DNA of 64,000 nt, taken from positions 1-64,000 of the forward strand of contig CALUPF010000043.1 of NCBI GenBank assembly GCA_944322545.1, written 5' to 3'. The notes below the pieces were generated by a model. That model searched no databases, was not told the origin of the DNA, and saw only the letters and a program-made list of their open reading frames with translations. The stretch is from Candidatus Gastranaerophilales bacterium (GTDB lineage: Bacteria; Cyanobacteriota; Vampirovibrionia; Gastranaerophilales; Gastranaerophilaceae). Position numbers and translations under genes: made by a program. Each line of letters begins with the position of its first letter. The stretch's first letter is position 1. Of the stretch, positions 63,385-64,000 are shown piece after piece.

Positions 63385-64000
63385 TTATATAATTTTATAA
63401 ATCATATTTCTTTCATCCGGTTTGTTTTCGCAAATCGTGAAAGCATCTTTTAAATAAACAGAAGCTTGCTTCAATTTTTCATCATTATTTGCATATAAAA
63501 CAGCTATCGTTTCACCTTTTTTAACAGGTTCAGAATATATTTTTCGTAAGAAAACGCCAGCACTGTAATCAATAGAATCAGTTTTTTTCTCACGACCTGC
63601 ACCTAACAATTTACACGTATATGCTATTTTATAAGCGTCTATATTTGCAACATAACCATCTTTGTCACTAGTTATTTCAAAAGTTTTTGTTGCCTGATTG
63701 AAAGAATTATAATCATCTATAACTTTTGTATCGCCACCTTGTGAAACTATTAATTTTTTCAAATAATCAAGAGCTTTTCCTGTCTTTATTGTTTCATCAA
63801 TAATTTCATATGCTTGCTTTTTATCTTTAGCTTTTTTCAATTGCACAAGAGCTAAAGAAGCCATTTCATAGGTAAGCTCTTTTATATCAGGAGTCATATT
63901 ACCTTTCAAAAATTCGATAGATTCAATAACTTCCAAAGAATTCCCAACTGCTCTGCCTAATGGCTGTTCCATAGATGTAATAACAGCATGGAATTTCTTG
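63385..64000 (-). CDS. Pyrimidine-nucleoside phosphorylase, C-terminal part (clipped)
   Basis: The frame runs in from the right edge; about 205 residues are visible. FHAVITSMEQPLGRAVGNSL is the diagnostic motif of thymidine/pyrimidine-nucleoside phosphorylases, followed by the SLEVIESIEFLKG helix. The C-terminal PYNP domain contains DGYVANIDAYKIAYTCKLLGAG and KIYSEPVKKGETIAVLYAN. It cleaves pyrimidine nucleosides with phosphate for salvage. The internal ATG at 63972 is not the start, as the conserved motif begins upstream of it. DeoA versus Pdp cannot be decided from this part. Confidence 0.93.
   Translation of the reverse strand, partial: KKFHAVITSMEQPLGRAVGNSLEVIESIEFLKGNMTPDIKELTYEMASLALVQLKKAKDKKQAYEIIDETIKTGKALDYLKKLIVSQGGDTKVIDDYNSFNQATKTFEITSDKDGYVANIDAYKIAYTCKLLGAGREKKTDSIDYSAGVFLRKIYSEPVKKGETIAVLYANNDEKLKQASVYLKDAFTICENKPDERNMIYKII

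Overview
The window is an AT-rich (around 30% G+C by eye), densely coded bacterial chromosome segment using the standard genetic code. Gene content points to an anaerobic, diderm bacterium: pyruvate:ferredoxin oxidoreductase, rubrerythrin/rubredoxin under a PerR-like Fur protein, two TolC-type outer-membrane proteins, a Spy-like periplasmic protein and a prepilin. My best inference is a gut-type non-photosynthetic relative of cyanobacteria (Vampirovibrionia / Gastranaerophilales). This rests on overall gene style and on a recurring N-terminal 'xFKG'-like motif that I associate with that group; no rRNA is present to prove it.

Layout. 1-6.6 kb: a clipped gene, an M29 aminopeptidase with a tagged N-terminal extension, a JAB/MPN-like protein, a divergent HxlR regulator / MBL hydrolase pair, PanE-like, SIMPL and DUF486 proteins. 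6.6-10.9 kb: a Spy-like protein with a Cys/His-rich tail, a response regulator-histidine kinase pair, a GNAT enzyme and a small secreted protein. 11-17.5 kb: gyrB (long form) and two large 'FKG' proteins, the second an internal duplication. 17.5-19.3 kb: rsmH, an FtsL-like protein and a small TPR/membrane protein. 19.3-24.3 kb: a five-gene minus-strand operon of hybrid kinase, NarL-type regulator, TolB-like exported protein and two sugar-type ABC permeases, preceded by a minus-strand terminator that may mark an sRNA or attenuator. 24.5-28.5 kb: Gfo/Idh/MocA oxidoreductase, CDP-alcohol phosphatidyltransferase, trmL, nnrD and a lipoate ligase-like gene. 28.4-31.4 kb (minus): prepilin, dCMP deaminase, def, fmt, aroH. 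31.6-36.6 kb: HU, then a MarR-controlled efflux locus (tolC divergent from marR-emrA-emrB) with a perfect 12-bp-arm palindrome. 36.7-37.9 kb: perR-like, rubredoxin and rubrerythrin behind a perfect 23-bp palindrome. 38-49.4 kb: a second TolC, Fe-alcohol dehydrogenase, LeuD-type small subunit, thioesterase, TPR, PilZ, an M16 peptidase pair, TrkH/TrkA. 49.5-57 kb: yidC, carbonic anhydrase, a tagged protein, queA-asd, a GGDEF/HD-GYP protein and a matrixin-like protease. 57-64 kb: nifJ, a zincin-like protein, two small paralogous tagged membrane proteins and the clipped end of a pyrimidine-nucleoside phosphorylase.

The most interesting signal is the recurring N-terminal tag. Five of the proteins start M-[KRQN]-[IV] and, 10-35 residues later, carry an [ILV]-x-F-[KTA]-[GASQ] motif ahead of otherwise unrelated bodies. 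The motif occurs twice in the 853-residue protein, once before each half of an internal duplication. I interpret it as a possible lineage-specific targeting or anchoring tag. Many genes start with GTG or TTG; where a Shine-Dalgarno sequence decided the start I say so.
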